Positions 27,072 to 36,874 of a DNA stretch of 64,000 bases are shown piece after piece; the first letter of the stretch is position 1, and every line of letters begins with the position of its first letter. The stretch lies in the NCBI RefSeq assembly GCF_002211365.1, contig NZ_LOKZ01000001.1, positions 930,001-994,000 of the forward strand, in the 5' to 3' direction. The notes under the pieces are model-generated. The model had not been told where the DNA came from, ran no database searches, and saw only the letters and a list, made by a program, of their open reading frames with translations. A program made the translations under genes and the position numbers. This DNA is from Rhizobium sp. R711 (lineage in GTDB: Bacteria > Pseudomonadota > Alphaproteobacteria > Rhizobiales > Rhizobiaceae).

Positions 27072-28031
27072 CTAAAGTGACAGGCGCGTCCGGGCGGCCG
27101 TATATTCGGCCTCGAGCCGATCGACGAGCCTCCCGACCGGTTCGATCGCCTTGATGGCGCCAATGCCTTGTCCGCTGCCCCAGATGTCCTTCCAGGCCTT
27201 GGCGCCGCTGACGGCCTGTTCGAAATCCATCTTCGAGGGATCGGCGACCGGCAGGTTGTCGGGGTCGAGGCCGACGGCTCGGACCGACGGCTTGAGATAG
27301 TTGCCGTGTACGCCGGTGAAATAGTTGGAATAGACGATGTCGTTCGCCATGCCGTCGACAATCGCCTGCTTGTAGGCGTCAGAGGCCCGGGCTTCCTCGG
27401 TTGCGATGAAGGGAGTGCCTACATAGGCCATGTCGGCTCCCATGGCCTGCGCCGCGAGGATGGCGCTGCCATTGGCAATCGCGCCGGCAAGCAGCAGCGG
27501 CCCGTCGAACCACTCGCGGATTTCCTGGACGAGGGCAAAGGGCGAAAGCGTGCCGGCATGGCCCCCCGCGCCAGCCGCAACGGCGATCAGTCCGTCGGCA
27601 CCCTTGCGGATGGCCGAGCTGGCATGACGGTTGTTGATGACGTCGTGAAGCACGATCCCGCCGTAGGAATGCACGGCGGCGTTCACCTCCGGCACGGCGC
27701 CGAGCGACGAGATGACAATAGGCACCTTGTATTTGACGCAGAGCCTGAGGTCATGCTCCAGCCGCTTGTTCGACATATGGACGATCTGGTTGACGGCAAA
27801 TGGGGCAGCCGGGCGTCCAGGGTTTGCGGAGTTGTAGTCGGCTAGTTCCTCGGTGATCATGGCAAGCCACTCGTCGAGCTGGCTTTCCGGCCGCGCGTTC
27901 AACGCCGGAAAGGCGCCGACGATCCCGGCCTTGCACTGCGCCAGGGTCAGCGCCGGGTGCGAAATTATGAAGAGCGGCGAGGCGACGACCGGCAATCTGA
28001 GATTTCGGGTCAGGATCGGGGGCAGGGCCAT
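27072..28031 (-). CDS. Nitronate monooxygenase family protein
   Basis: A 319-residue FMN-dependent TIM-barrel protein of the nitronate monooxygenase (2-nitropropane dioxygenase) family, which oxidises alkyl nitronates such as propionate-3-nitronate to carbonyl compounds and nitrite. The N-terminal PVVASPLF, the HDVINNRHASSAIRKGADG segment near 140, the flavin-binding AGAGGHAG near 172 and GAIANGSAILAAQAMGADM near 205 are characteristic. The family also contains FabK-like enoyl reductases, but the GGHAG loop favours nitronate monooxygenase. No operon partners. It lies leftward beside tRNA-Thr. Confidence 0.88.
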   Translation of the reverse strand: MALPPILTRNLRLPVVASPLFIISHPALTLAQCKAGIVGAFPALNARPESQLDEWLAMITEELADYNSANPGRPAAPFAVNQIVHMSNKRLEHDLRLCVKYKVPIVISSLGAVPEVNAAVHSYGGIVLHDVINNRHASSAIRKGADGLIAVAAGAGGHAGTLSPFALVQEIREWFDGPLLLAGAIANGSAILAAQAMGADMAYVGTPFIATEEARASDAYKQAIVDGMANDIVYSNYFTGVHGNYLKPSVRAVGLDPDNLPVADPSKMDFEQAVSGAKAWKDIWGSGQGIGAIKAIEPVGRLVDRLEAEYTAARTRLSL

Positions 28032-28285
28032 TGGACACCATGAGAATTGACGTTTACGAAAACGTCAATGTGATAGCAGAGAGTTTGGCGGAGGAAAAGC
28101 TCGCTCTATCGATTCCACAAATATAGGCTATTCTTGCAAGGACATAGGACGGCCTGCGGCAACCCCGCGTTATCCCCTGCCGATGCGACCTGCAGGCCGA
28201 GCGAGGCTTGCGATTTGCCGTAGCAGCGGTTACCGCATTTACGAATTGTTAAGTACTGGCCCAGTCTCAGAATAAAGGACCGGAC

Positions 28286-29476
28286 GTGAGTGGATTAGAA
28301 ACGGCTATCAGAACGGCGCTCAGCAATGCCGATCGGGACAATCCCGAAGTCCGTGCAAAGATTTACCAGTCCGCGCGTCAGGCTCTCGAAGCTGGTCTTC
28401 GCAAACAGGACATCACCGACACGGAAGCGGTTGCCTATCACCGTCACCGGCTCGAGACGACGATCCACAGGATCGAAGCGGAGGAGCGCGAGCGCCTTCA
28501 TCCGCGGCAGGGGCCGCCGGAAGTTCCCGTTCCACCGGTGGTGGAAATACAGGAGCCTGTTGGCCATTTGGCAGAGGACGACGTGGCGAGCGTTTCCATC
28601 GGCGGTGAAACCCGCGGGCATTCGGTCACGGACTCGCGCTTTGACGACGGATCCAGCCTCGCCGGCGTACATGCTGGCAGCGGTGATCATCTGGGCGTCG
28701 CGCAGGCTGCTGAGGCGCCGGCAGCGGAGCGAAAGCCGGCCCAGATGGACTTTCGGCCGGAGCGTGCGGCGGTTCGTCGTAAGCCGCGCAAGTTCTTCTC
28801 CCGGCTGCTTGTCGCCTGCGTGCTTCTCGCCTTCATCGGCATGGGCGCCTGGTGGGTGTACTCTTCGGGCCTGCTGAAGAGCGCGGCTGAGCGGGATACA
28901 AGTGTCGCCAATCCGCCGGCGAGCACCCAGCCGGAAGACTTCGACGGCGTCGAAGGCAACGGCAACGAGAGCGCTGCCGCAGGCGACAATGCGGCACCGG
29001 TTACGATCGATCCGCAGAACTCGTTTTCTGCTGACTGGATCGAGGTTTTCAAGCCGTCTGACGCGGATAAGATCAAGACAGGCGCGAAATCTCAAATCCA
29101 GAAAGTCGCCGAAAACGATGGCCCAGCCGTGCGCCTGATCTCGCAGAGCAACGCCAGTGATGGCAACATCACCATCAGCGTTCCAGCCGATGTGCTGCAG
29201 CAACTGGCCGGCAAGTCTTCGACAATTGCGATCACGCTGCAATCGACCTCCGATGAGGCGACCCAGATCACGGTGGAATGCGATTTCCAGTCGCTCGGCG
29301 ACTGCGCTCGCCATCGCTTCACTGTTACCCGGCAGAAGTCTGATGTGCTGCTCCAGGTGCGCTTCGATCGATCGCTGGCGCCGAACTCTGCCGGCAGTCT
29401 GATGATCAACAGCGACGTCGATGGCAAGGCGCGCGGCATCAACCTCTACGCCGTGCGGATCCTGCCGGGACAGTAA
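28286..29476 (+). CDS. Single-pass membrane protein of unknown function
   Basis: A 396-residue protein I do not recognise by function. The first 75 residues are helical and charged (TALSNADRDNPEVRAKIYQSARQ) and resemble small rhizobial N-terminal domains. Residues 76-165 are low-complexity and Pro/Ala-rich. One transmembrane helix lies at about 172-193 after a basic stretch (RRKPRKFFSR). Residues 240-396 form a periplasmic beta-rich domain with two cysteines (VECDFQSLGDCARH) that may pair. The topology would be cytoplasmic N-terminus and periplasmic C-terminus. The GTG start at 28286 has GGACCGG nearby. The convergent ppk2 stop lies two bases after its own. It looks widely conserved rather than mobile. 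Confidence 0.7.
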   Translation: MSGLETAIRTALSNADRDNPEVRAKIYQSARQALEAGLRKQDITDTEAVAYHRHRLETTIHRIEAEERERLHPRQGPPEVPVPPVVEIQEPVGHLAEDDVASVSIGGETRGHSVTDSRFDDGSSLAGVHAGSGDHLGVAQAAEAPAAERKPAQMDFRPERAAVRRKPRKFFSRLLVACVLLAFIGMGAWWVYSSGLLKSAAERDTSVANPPASTQPEDFDGVEGNGNESAAAGDNAAPVTIDPQNSFSADWIEVFKPSDADKIKTGAKSQIQKVAENDGPAVRLISQSNASDGNITISVPADVLQQLAGKSSTIAITLQSTSDEATQITVECDFQSLGDCARHRFTVTRQKSDVLLQVRFDRSLAPNSAGSLMINSDVDGKARGINLYAVRILPGQ

Positions 29477-29477
29477 G

Positions 29478-30359
29478 CTATTTCAGGAAATCGGGACCTG
29501 AGCCGATGATCTTCTCGTCGAGCTTGCCGACCGCGTCCCTGTCCTTGCCGTCGTAATCCATCGTCTTAAGCATATGACGAATGAGGTTCAGCCGGGCCCG
29601 GCGCTTGTCATTGGCATGGATGACTGTCCACGGCGCGTATTTCGTATGCGTTTCCTCGAGCATCCGATCGCGCTTTTCGCTGTAGTCGTCCCATTTTGTC
29701 AGCGCCGCGATATCCATCGACGACAGCTTCCAGATCTTGAGTGGATCGTGGCGGCGATCGTGGAAGCGCTTCAGCTGCATTTCCCTGCCGATGTCGAGAT
29801 AGAATTTGAAGAAGAAAATGCCCTCGTGAGCGATGACCCTCTCGAGCAGAGGCGCCTGGTTCAGGAAATCCTCATATTGCTTGGGCGTGCAGAAGCCCAT
29901 TACGGGCTCGACACCCGCACGATTGTACCAGGACCTGTCGAAGAGCACGAACTCGCCTGCTGTTGGAAATTGTGCGATGTAGCGCTGGAAATACCATTGT
30001 CCGGCTTCGCGCTCGGTAGGCTTGGTCAGGGCGACCACGCGGATAAGGCGAGGATTCATGTGGGCCGATGAGGCGGCGATCGCACCACCCTTGCCCGCCG
30101 CATCTCGTCCCTCGAAAAGCGCCATGACGCGCTTGCCGGTGGCTTGCAGCCAGAACTGCACCTTCACTAGCTCGATCTGCAGCTTTTCCAGTTCCTCAAG
30201 GTATTCCTCTTCCTTGAGCTTCTTGTTGTAGGGAAAGTCGCCTGATTGCAAAGCCGCTTCGTCGACCCAGTCCGGCAGCACGGGGTTATCGACATCGAAG
30301 ACGCGCTTCTTTCCGCCAATGTCCAGTTCAATGGCCCTGCTTTCGACATCGTCGGCCAT
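29478..30359 (-). CDS. ppk2: Polyphosphate kinase 2 (PPK2, class I)
   Basis: A 293-residue cytoplasmic enzyme that phosphorylates nucleoside diphosphates from inorganic polyphosphate. Walker A lies in [11 protein letters not shown] near residue 80, Walker B in [11 protein letters not shown] near 145, and the lid-region arginines in [17 protein letters not shown] sequence (here [11 protein letters not shown]) near 190. The length fits single-domain class I PPK2. The ATG at 30359 is chosen for its GGGGAG element; the frame is open to 30392. It lies back to back with phoR, which links polyphosphate turnover with phosphate sensing, though shared control is only inferred. Confidence 0.9.
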   Translation of the reverse strand: MADDVESRAIELDIGGKKRVFDVDNPVLPDWVDEAALQSGDFPYNKKLKEEEYLEELEKLQIELVKVQFWLQATGKRVMALFEGRDAAGKGGAIAASSAHMNPRLIRVVALTKPTEREAGQWYFQRYIAQFPTAGEFVLFDRSWYNRAGVEPVMGFCTPKQYEDFLNQAPLLERVIAHEGIFFFKFYLDIGREMQLKRFHDRRHDPLKIWKLSSMDIAALTKWDDYSEKRDRMLEETHTKYAPWTVIHANDKRRARLNLIRHMLKTMDYDGKDRDAVGKLDEKIIGSGPDFLK

Positions 30360-30501
30360 GGCGTTCTCCCCGCTCCGCGTTTCGTTGAGCACAGGCGACC
30401 ATATTTCCCGTTAAAAATCAAATATCTTGCAGATGGCGAAAATTCCTGTGCGTTCCTGTTGCGCCGTCTCCCTCCGCTGGTTGCAGTCGAAAACTTCTGT
30501 C

Positions 30502-31821
30502 ATGATTCATCGCTATCAGGCAGAGTTTGAAGACAAAAATACGAGCCGAGATCGCGAGGGGCAGTTGGAAGACAAAACGCCATGGACACGAAGCCTGCTT
30601 TTGCGCATTCGCCAGGAACGCCCCGTCCTGCTCGTGGCTTTACTGATCGCCTTGATCGCTCTTGCTTCCGGCGTGAACAAGTGGGCTGTGCTCGGTCTTC
30701 TGCTGATCGTGATCCTCACCGCCTTGTGGCACGCGGTTCCGGTTGTTCGTCAGGAGCCGCCGCAGCCGGTTCCTGAAGACGTCGAAGTCCTTCGCAGCCG
30801 CCTGCCGGAGGTTTCCGCGACGTTGGCCGCGTTGGACATCCCGGTCATGGTCCTTTCCGGTGACGCCTCCGTTCTCTATCAGAACCGAGCGGCGGAAAAG
30901 GCGTTTGGCGAGGTGTCCATCGGCGCGCACATTTCGGCACGCCTCCGTTCTCCAGGCATTCTCGACATGATCGGCGAAACGATCGCCACGAACACGCCGA
31001 ACCAGATCGAGCACTCCGAACGGCTGCCGTCCGAACGCGTTTATGTCGTTCGAAGCGCGCCAGTTGAGCTCAGCGACCAACAGGCAACGGGCGAACGCTT
31101 CTTCGTCTTGTCCTTCCGGGATATTTCCGAAGTCCGCCGGATCGACCGCATGCGCTCCGATTTTGTCGCCAATGCCAGCCACGAGTTGCGCACGCCGCTT
31201 GCGTCGCTGCGCGGGTTCATCGAGACCATCCAGGGGCCGGCAAAGAGCGACGCGAAGGCGCAGGAGCGGTTTCTCGGCATCATGCTGGATCAGGCCACCC
31301 GCATGAGCCGCCTCGTCGATGACCTGCTGTCCCTTTCGAGGCTGGAACTGAAGTCGCATATCGCCCCGGACGAAAAAGTCGATCTCGTTCCTTTGCTCGG
31401 GCATGTTAGGGATTCGCTGGTGCCGCTTGCAAATGACGTCGGGGTCGAGATCGCGCTGCATCTTCCGCAAGGCACGGCAGAGGTGCTCGGTGATCGCGAT
31501 GAGCTAGTTCAGGTCTTTGAAAACCTCATAGAAAATGCGTGCAAGTATGGACAGGAGGGCAAGACCGTCGATGTGTTCCTGAAGAACGGTCAGGGAGAGC
31601 CGGTGGAAGTTACCGTGGTCGACAAGGGACCGGGCATTCCAGCCGAACATGTGCCTCGCCTGACGGAGCGATTTTACCGCGTGAGTATTGAGGATAGCCG
31701 CTCGAAGAAGGGCACCGGGTTGGGCCTTGCTATCGTCAAACACATCCTAACGCGTCACCGCGCACGCCTGATCGTCAAGTCGGAAGTCGGTAAGGGAACG
31801 AGCTTCACCGTGCGGTTTTGA
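30502..31821 (+). CDS. phoR: Phosphate regulon sensor histidine kinase PhoR
   Basis: Inner-membrane sensor kinase for PhoB, controlled by the Pst transporter and PhoU. About 439 residues: two N-terminal hydrophobic segments (about 30-65), a PAS-like domain (about 90-200), the phospho-acceptor helix FVANASHELRTPLASLRG with His near 226, and an HATPase domain with NLIENACKYG near 352, VDKGPGIP near 378 and KGTGLGLAIVKH near 410. The start is uncertain: the ATG at 30502 lacks a strong ribosome-binding site, and the frame is open to 30427. A CTGTCAT heptamer at 30497-30503, like half a Pho box, overlaps this ATG, so translation may begin further in. It is the first gene of the Pho block, 195 bases before pstS. 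Confidence 0.9.
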   Translation: MIHRYQAEFEDKNTSRDREGQLEDKTPWTRSLLLRIRQERPVLLVALLIALIALASGVNKWAVLGLLLIVILTALWHAVPVVRQEPPQPVPEDVEVLRSRLPEVSATLAALDIPVMVLSGDASVLYQNRAAEKAFGEVSIGAHISARLRSPGILDMIGETIATNTPNQIEHSERLPSERVYVVRSAPVELSDQQATGERFFVLSFRDISEVRRIDRMRSDFVANASHELRTPLASLRGFIETIQGPAKSDAKAQERFLGIMLDQATRMSRLVDDLLSLSRLELKSHIAPDEKVDLVPLLGHVRDSLVPLANDVGVEIALHLPQGTAEVLGDRDELVQVFENLIENACKYGQEGKTVDVFLKNGQGEPVEVTVVDKGPGIPAEHVPRLTERFYRVSIEDSRSKKGTGLGLAIVKHILTRHRARLIVKSEVGKGTSFTVRF

Positions 31822-31883
31822 CATAAAACTGCAAACGTCTGCCGATGCGTTATAGTTTTGTTGAATAAATTCAAACACATAGA

Positions 31884-31912
31884 CCGTCACAAATGTTTCA
31901 TCGAATTGACAT
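31884..31912 (+). promoter_or_regulatory. Pho box (three 11-bp repeats) upstream of pstS
   Basis: Heptamers CCGTCAC (31884), GTTTCAT (31895) and TTGACAT (31906) are each followed by an AT-rich four-base spacer, giving an 11-bp period. The known PhoB site is two CTGTCAT-like repeats at this spacing. The third repeat is also a good -35 hexamer (TTGACA), the position expected for PhoB-activated sigma-70 promoters. pstS starts about 105 bases downstream. Confidence 0.75.
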
Positions 31913-32016
31913 AAAAGCTCTAGTCATCAGAGGCTAAAGAGAGCGTGCCGCTGATAAGACGGCACCGCCGACGGCCACAGGCCGCACTCAGACCGCAATA
32001 TGCCCGGGAGATTGTT

Positions 32017-33051
32017 ATGAACGCTTTTAAACTCACGGTCGCAGCACTTGCCGCTTCCGCCGCTTTCGCTGGCGCGGCCGTTGCTCGCGACCAGGTTCAG
32101 GTTGCAGGCTCGTCCACCGTCCTGCCTTACGCCAAGATCGTTGCCGAAACCTTCGGCGAAACCTTCAAGGACTTCAAGACGCCAGTCGTTGAATCCGGCG
32201 GCACGGGCGCTGGCCTCAAGGAATTCTGCAAGGGCGTCGGCCCGGAGAGCATCGACGTTGCTAACGCTTCGCGTCCGATCAACGCCAAGGAACTGGAAGC
32301 CTGCAAGGCAGCCGGCGTAACCGACATCCAGGAAGTCAAGATCGGCTACGACGGTATCGTCTTCGCTACCGACGCTTCCAACCCGGACGTCGCCTACGTC
32401 CCGGCAGACATCTACAAGGCTCTGGCCGCTCAGGTCGTCGTCGACGGCAAGCTCGTCGCCAACCCGTACAAGAAGTGGTCGGAAGTCAACCCGAAGCTCC
32501 CGGCTGTTGACATTGCTGCCTACATCCCGGGCGAAAAGCACGGCACGCGCGAAGTCTTCGAACAGAACGTTCTCGCAGCAGGCTGCAAGGCTTCCGGCGC
32601 TCTCGACGTCATCAAGGCTTCGATCTCTGACGCTGCTGCTCAGACCAAGGCTTGCGTCGCAGTTCGCAAGGACGGCGCTGCTGTCGACATCGACGGCGAC
32701 TATCCGGAAACGCTGGCACGCATCGCTGCCAACAAGACTGGCGTTGGCGTCTTCGGCCTGTCCTTCTATGAAAACAACGCCGACAAGCTAAAGGTTGCGA
32801 CCGTCAACGGTATCGTTCCGTCGACCGAGACCATCTCGAACGGCACGTACCCCGTTTCCCGTCCGCTGTTCTTCTACGTCAAGAAGGCACACCTCGGCGT
32901 CATCCCGGGCCTGAAGGAATACGTCAACTTCTTCGTTTCCGACCAGATGATCGGCCCCGACGGCCCGCTCGCTGAATACGGCCTCGTCGCTGCTCCGGAT
33001 GCAGAGCGCGACGCGATCCGCAAGAGCGTTGAAGACGGCAAGACCATGTAA
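32017..33051 (+). CDS. pstS: Phosphate ABC transporter periplasmic binding protein
   Basis: High-affinity phosphate-binding protein. 344 residues with a Sec signal peptide ending near AVARDQV (about residue 23). The phosphate-binding loops are visible: VAGSSTVLPYAK near 28, ESGGTGAGLKEF near 61 and the basic-Ser loop KHGTREVFEQ near 178. The ATG at 32017 has a GGGAG element; an upstream in-frame start at 31945 would bury the signal peptide. It is preceded by a Pho box and followed by an intercistronic hairpin. Codon choice is noticeably uniform, consistent with high expression. Confidence 0.95.
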   Translation: MNAFKLTVAALAASAAFAGAAVARDQVQVAGSSTVLPYAKIVAETFGETFKDFKTPVVESGGTGAGLKEFCKGVGPESIDVANASRPINAKELEACKAAGVTDIQEVKIGYDGIVFATDASNPDVAYVPADIYKALAAQVVVDGKLVANPYKKWSEVNPKLPAVDIAAYIPGEKHGTREVFEQNVLAAGCKASGALDVIKASISDAAAQTKACVAVRKDGAAVDIDGDYPETLARIAANKTGVGVFGLSFYENNADKLKVATVNGIVPSTETISNGTYPVSRPLFFYVKKAHLGVIPGLKEYVNFFVSDQMIGPDGPLAEYGLVAAPDAERDAIRKSVEDGKTM

Positions 33052-33062
33052 TGACCTTTGCC

Positions 33063-33085
33063 GGCGCGATCTTGATGATCGCGCC
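33063..33085 (+). promoter_or_regulatory. Hairpin between pstS and pstC
   Basis: Stem GGCGCGATC with GATCGCGCC, loop TTGAT, no T run, 11 bases after the pstS stop. It probably stabilises pstS mRNA or partly stops transcription so that the binding protein exceeds the membrane subunits. Confidence 0.6.
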
Positions 33086-33200
33086 GCATTGCCTTGTCTG
33101 CGCCATCGCGGAGGGCATTTGAAATTCTCCATGATTGGGAGCCGGATCGGTCCGCCTGCCGTTTCCGCTTTTGAGGTCAGAGGGCCTGGGGACCTTACGA

Positions 33201-34682
33201 ATGAGTACATCCGTCATACTCCTGTGCCTCGTGGTGTTGGGCGCCGTTGCCTTTCTGGCAGCCCGCAGCCGCGCTACGGCACTTGTTGGAGGCAAGTCCT
33301 CTGCGCTGCATTCACGACCGGGCTACTATGGTGCCTATGCCGCCATCTGGGCGATCTTGCCGGCCCTGATCGTGCTTTGCGCCTGGCTGGCGATCAGCCC
33401 TTCCATCATTGAATCCTCGGTACGCGGCGCTTTCCCGGATGAAATCAAAGCGCAGCCTACTGCGCAGCAGAATTTGAACTACGGTATGGTCAGCGCGATC
33501 GCGCGTGGCCTGCCGATGCTCACTGCCGATGAGATCATCGGCGCTGCCAGCGATCCGGCAGGCCTCCAGGCAAAGCTTGCTTCGAAGGGCGTTCCGCTCG
33601 CCGGTCAACCGCAGCCCTACATGATCGTGGCAGCACAGAAGCTGAATGCCGAATCCGGCTCCAGCCGCCTCGTGATGACGGCGATCGTTCTCGTTCTTGC
33701 GGTAGCCGGCGCATTCTACGCGCTCCGGGAAGTCGCGCCGCGGTTCCGGGCACGAAACCGCGTCGAGCGCGTCATGCTCTGGGGTCTCCTGTTGGCATCG
33801 TCGATCGCCATCCTGACGACGATCGGTATCGTTCTGTCGATGCTGACGGAGGCAGCCCACTTCTTCGCGGCCGTTCCTGCCGCAGACTTCTTCTTCGGAA
33901 CGGTGTGGGATCCGCGCTTTGCCGGCGCTGGCAGCTCGTCCTTCGGGCAGTTCGGCCTGATCCCGCTGTTGCTCGGCACGCTCTATATCGGCTTTGTCGC
34001 AATGCTGGTCGCGGTGCCCGTCGGCCTCTTCGCGGCAATCTACATGGCCGAGTACGCTGCTCCCAGGGTCCGGTCGATCGCCAAGCCGCTGCTCGAAGTC
34101 CTCGCTGGCATTCCAACGATCGTTTACGGCTTCTTCGCTCTTGTCACCGTCGGCCCGTTCCTGCGCGACCTGTCTTCGCAGGTGAGCGGCCTGCTCTCCG
34201 GCAACTATACGAACTTCATTCAGGCGCAGAGCGTCCTGACGGCGGGTATCGTCATGGGCATCATGCTGATCCCATACGTTTCGTCGCTGTCGGACGACAT
34301 CATCACCGCCGTGCCGCGTGCACTCCGCGATGGTTCGCTCGGTCTCGGCGCGACGCGCTCGGAAACGATCAAGAAGGTCGTGCTTCCCGCAGCGCTGCCC
34401 GGCATCGTCGGTGCGCTTTTGATGACCGCATCGCGAGCCATCGGCGAAACCATGATCGTCGTATTGGCGGCGGGCGTTGCGGCGCGCATCCAGCTCAATC
34501 CGTTCGAGCCGATGACGACAGTGACGGTCAAGATCGTCAACCAGCTGACCGGCGACCTCGAGTTCACCTCGCCGCAGACGCTGGTCGCCTTCGCCCTTGG
34601 CATCACGCTGTTTTGCATCACGCTTTGCCTCAACATCTACGCGCTCTACATCGTGCGCAAATACCGGGAGCAGTACGAATGA
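33201..34682 (+). CDS. pstC: Phosphate ABC transporter permease PstC
   Basis: 493 residues, well above the roughly 320 of E. coli PstC because of an N-terminal extension: a first membrane segment (about 4-22), a second near 50-72 and a large loop (about 75-155) before the permease core. The core carries the LLEVLAGIPTIVYG coupling-helix-like segment near 300 and GATRSETIKKVVLPAALPGIVG near 390. Long PstC and PstA forms are common in alphaproteobacteria. The ATG at 33201 has GGGGA upstream; the frame is open to 33135. The stop overlaps the pstA start (ATGA). Works with PstA and PstB to import phosphate and to signal through PhoU and PhoR. Confidence 0.93.
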   Translation: MSTSVILLCLVVLGAVAFLAARSRATALVGGKSSALHSRPGYYGAYAAIWAILPALIVLCAWLAISPSIIESSVRGAFPDEIKAQPTAQQNLNYGMVSAIARGLPMLTADEIIGAASDPAGLQAKLASKGVPLAGQPQPYMIVAAQKLNAESGSSRLVMTAIVLVLAVAGAFYALREVAPRFRARNRVERVMLWGLLLASSIAILTTIGIVLSMLTEAAHFFAAVPAADFFFGTVWDPRFAGAGSSSFGQFGLIPLLLGTLYIGFVAMLVAVPVGLFAAIYMAEYAAPRVRSIAKPLLEVLAGIPTIVYGFFALVTVGPFLRDLSSQVSGLLSGNYTNFIQAQSVLTAGIVMGIMLIPYVSSLSDDIITAVPRALRDGSLGLGATRSETIKKVVLPAALPGIVGALLMTASRAIGETMIVVLAAGVAARIQLNPFEPMTTVTVKIVNQLTGDLEFTSPQTLVAFALGITLFCITLCLNIYALYIVRKYREQYE

Positions 34683-36001
34683 CGGATATTGTTTCTCCGG
34701 TTCAGGGCGTTGTCGTTTCGAAGGCGCCTGAACGTCGTGATATCGGCCTGAAGCGCCGCTATGCCGCTGAACGCCGGTTCCGTGCCTATGGCATAGCCGC
34801 GATTTCCTTTGGCCTGATCTTCCTGGCGATCCTGCTGACGAGCATCATCAGCAAGGGCTATACGGCCTTTCAGCAGACGGCGATCACGTTGCCGATCGAA
34901 TTCAGCGAGAAGGTACTTGATCCGAACAACAAGCGAGCGGCTGACCCGTCCGTTCTGGTCGCTGCGAACTACCCGGTTCTCATCCGCGACGCGATGATCA
35001 AGGCACTGAACCTCAATGCGTCGAGCCGTCCGGATGTCCGTGACGCGACCGCGATGGTTTCCAAGGGTGCGCCGATCCAGTTGCGTGACATGGTCGTTGC
35101 TGATCCGTCGTTGATCGGCAAGACCGTCAATGTAACGCTGCTTGCCGACGCCAACATCGACTCTGCCAACAAGGGTCAGATCGACCTCAAGGTCGACGAA
35201 AAGAACCGCAAGGTGAACGATAAGCAGGTTGGCTGGATGAACCAGCTGGCCGAGAGCGGCGCCCTGCACAAGAAGTTCAACACCGGCCTTTTCGTCAACG
35301 GCAACTCCAGCCGTCCTGAGGCCGCGGGCCTCGGCGTCGCGCTGATTGGCTCGCTCTACCTGATGCTGATCGTGCTCGTTCTCGCGCTGCCGATCGGCGT
35401 TGCCGCGTCGATTTACCTTGAAGAGTTCGCCCCGAAGAACAAGCTTACGGACCTGATCGAGGTGAACATCAACAATCTTGCAGCCGTTCCCTCGATCGTC
35501 TACGGCCTGCTGGGTCTAGCCGTCTTCATCAACTTCGCAGGCCTGCCGCGCTCGGCGTCTCTGGTCGGCGGTCTCGTGCTGACGCTGATGACCTTGCCGA
35601 CGATCATCATCGCCACTCGCGCAGCGCTTCGCGCCGTGCCGCCGTCGATCCGGGCGGCTGCCCTAGGCCTCGGCGCCTCCAAGATGCAGATGGTTTTCCA
35701 CCACGTGCTGCCGCTGGCGATGCCCGGCATCCTGACCGGCACCATTATCGGCCTGGCGCACGCGCTCGGCGAGACCGCGCCGCTCCTCCTGATCGGCATG
35801 GTCGCCTTCGTTGCAAACGCTCCGGCAACGCCGATGGAGCCTTCGACGGCCCTGCCTGTGCAGGTCTATATGTGGGCCAACGAAGCCGAGCGCGCCTTCG
35901 TCGAGCGCACGTCGGGTGCCATCATCGTCCTGCTCCTGTTCCTGATTGTCATGAACTTCGGAGCCATTCTCTTGCGTCGTCGCTTTGAGCGCCGCTGGTA
36001 A
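34679..36001 (+). CDS. pstA: Phosphate ABC transporter permease PstA
   Basis: 440 residues, with a large loop (about residues 65-210) between the first membrane helix (about 38-60) and the permease core. The core shows [19 protein letters not shown] near 262 and [22 protein letters not shown] near 328. The true start is the ATG at 34679, which overlaps the pstC stop by four bases. The same frame is open far upstream (to 33905) inside pstC, but that part is a shadow. It pairs with PstC as the second half of the channel. Confidence 0.93.
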   Translation: MTDIVSPVQGVVVSKAPERRDIGLKRRYAAERRFRAYGIAAISFGLIFLAILLTSIISKGYTAFQQTAITLPIEFSEKVLDPNNKRAADPSVLVAANYPVLIRDAMIKALNLNASSRPDVRDATAMVSKGAPIQLRDMVVADPSLIGKTVNVTLLADANIDSANKGQIDLKVDEKNRKVNDKQVGWMNQLAESGALHKKFNTGLFVNGNSSRPEAAGLGVALIGSLYLMLIVLVLALPIGVAASIYLEEFAPKNKLTDLIEVNINNLAAVPSIVYGLLGLAVFINFAGLPRSASLVGGLVLTLMTLPTIIIATRAALRAVPPSIRAAALGLGASKMQMVFHHVLPLAMPGILTGTIIGLAHALGETAPLLLIGMVAFVANAPATPMEPSTALPVQVYMWANEAERAFVERTSGAIIVLLLFLIVMNFGAILLRRRFERRW

Positions 36002-36015
36002 ACGGAGTAGACATT

Positions 36016-36831
36016 ATGAACATGTTGACGGAAGCAGCAGTTGAGAAAGCGGTTGATCAGAAGATGAATACCATTCCCTACAAGATGATCGGCCAGGACG
36101 TCTCGGTTTATTACGGCGAGAAGCGCGCGCTTTTCGATGTGAAGCTGAACATCCGCGAAAACACTGTGACGGCCCTCATCGGACCATCGGGCTGTGGCAA
36201 GTCCACGTTCCTGCGCAGCCTGAACCGTATGAATGACACGATCGACAATTGCCGCGTGACCGGCAAGATCACGCTCGACGGCGAAGATATCTACGATCCG
36301 GATATTGACGTGGTGGAACTCCGTGCCCGGGTCGGCATGGTGTTCCAGAAGCCAAATCCGTTCCCGAAGACGATCTACGAAAATGTGGCCTACGGTCCGC
36401 GTATCCACGGTCTCGCCAGGTCGAAGGCCGACATGGACCAAATCGTCGAGCTCAGCCTACAGCGCGCCGGTCTGTGGAACGAGGTGAAAGATCGCGTTCA
36501 TGAAGCCGGCACTGGACTTTCCGGTGGTCAGCAGCAGCGCCTCTGCATCGCCCGCGCTGTTGCCGTCAGCCCGGAAGTGATCCTGATGGACGAGCCGTGC
36601 TCGGCACTCGATCCGATCGCCACGGCAAAGGTCGAGGAACTGATCCACGAACTCCGCGAGAACTACACGATCGTCATCGTGACGCACTCGATGCAGCAGG
36701 CCGCCCGCGTTTCGCAACGCACCGCCATGTTCCACCTCGGCAACCTCGTCGAGGAGAATGATACCGACAAGATGTTCACCAACCCGGACGACCCGCGCAC
36801 CCAGGACTACATCATGGGCCGCTTCGGTTGA
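36016..36831 (+). CDS. pstB: Phosphate ABC transporter ATP-binding protein PstB
   Basis: 271-residue ABC ATPase. Walker [10 protein letters not shown] is near residues 55-63, the PstB-specific [19 protein letters not shown] near 112, the signature LSGGQQQR near 170 and Walker [13 protein letters not shown] near 190. The QKPNPFP stretch is diagnostic for phosphate importers. It starts 14 bases after pstA and is followed by phoU. Confidence 0.97.
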   Translation: MNMLTEAAVEKAVDQKMNTIPYKMIGQDVSVYYGEKRALFDVKLNIRENTVTALIGPSGCGKSTFLRSLNRMNDTIDNCRVTGKITLDGEDIYDPDIDVVELRARVGMVFQKPNPFPKTIYENVAYGPRIHGLARSKADMDQIVELSLQRAGLWNEVKDRVHEAGTGLSGGQQQRLCIARAVAVSPEVILMDEPCSALDPIATAKVEELIHELRENYTIVIVTHSMQQAARVSQRTAMFHLGNLVEENDTDKMFTNPDDPRTQDYIMGRFG

Positions 36832-36874
36832 TCGGTCGCTTTGGTAGCACTCACGATATTCAAGGATGAGCCCT

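Noticed and set aside
33905..34678. Long upstream extension of the pstA reading frame
   Set aside because: It lies wholly inside pstC in another frame and lacks permease features; pstA has a clean ATGA-coupled start at 34679.
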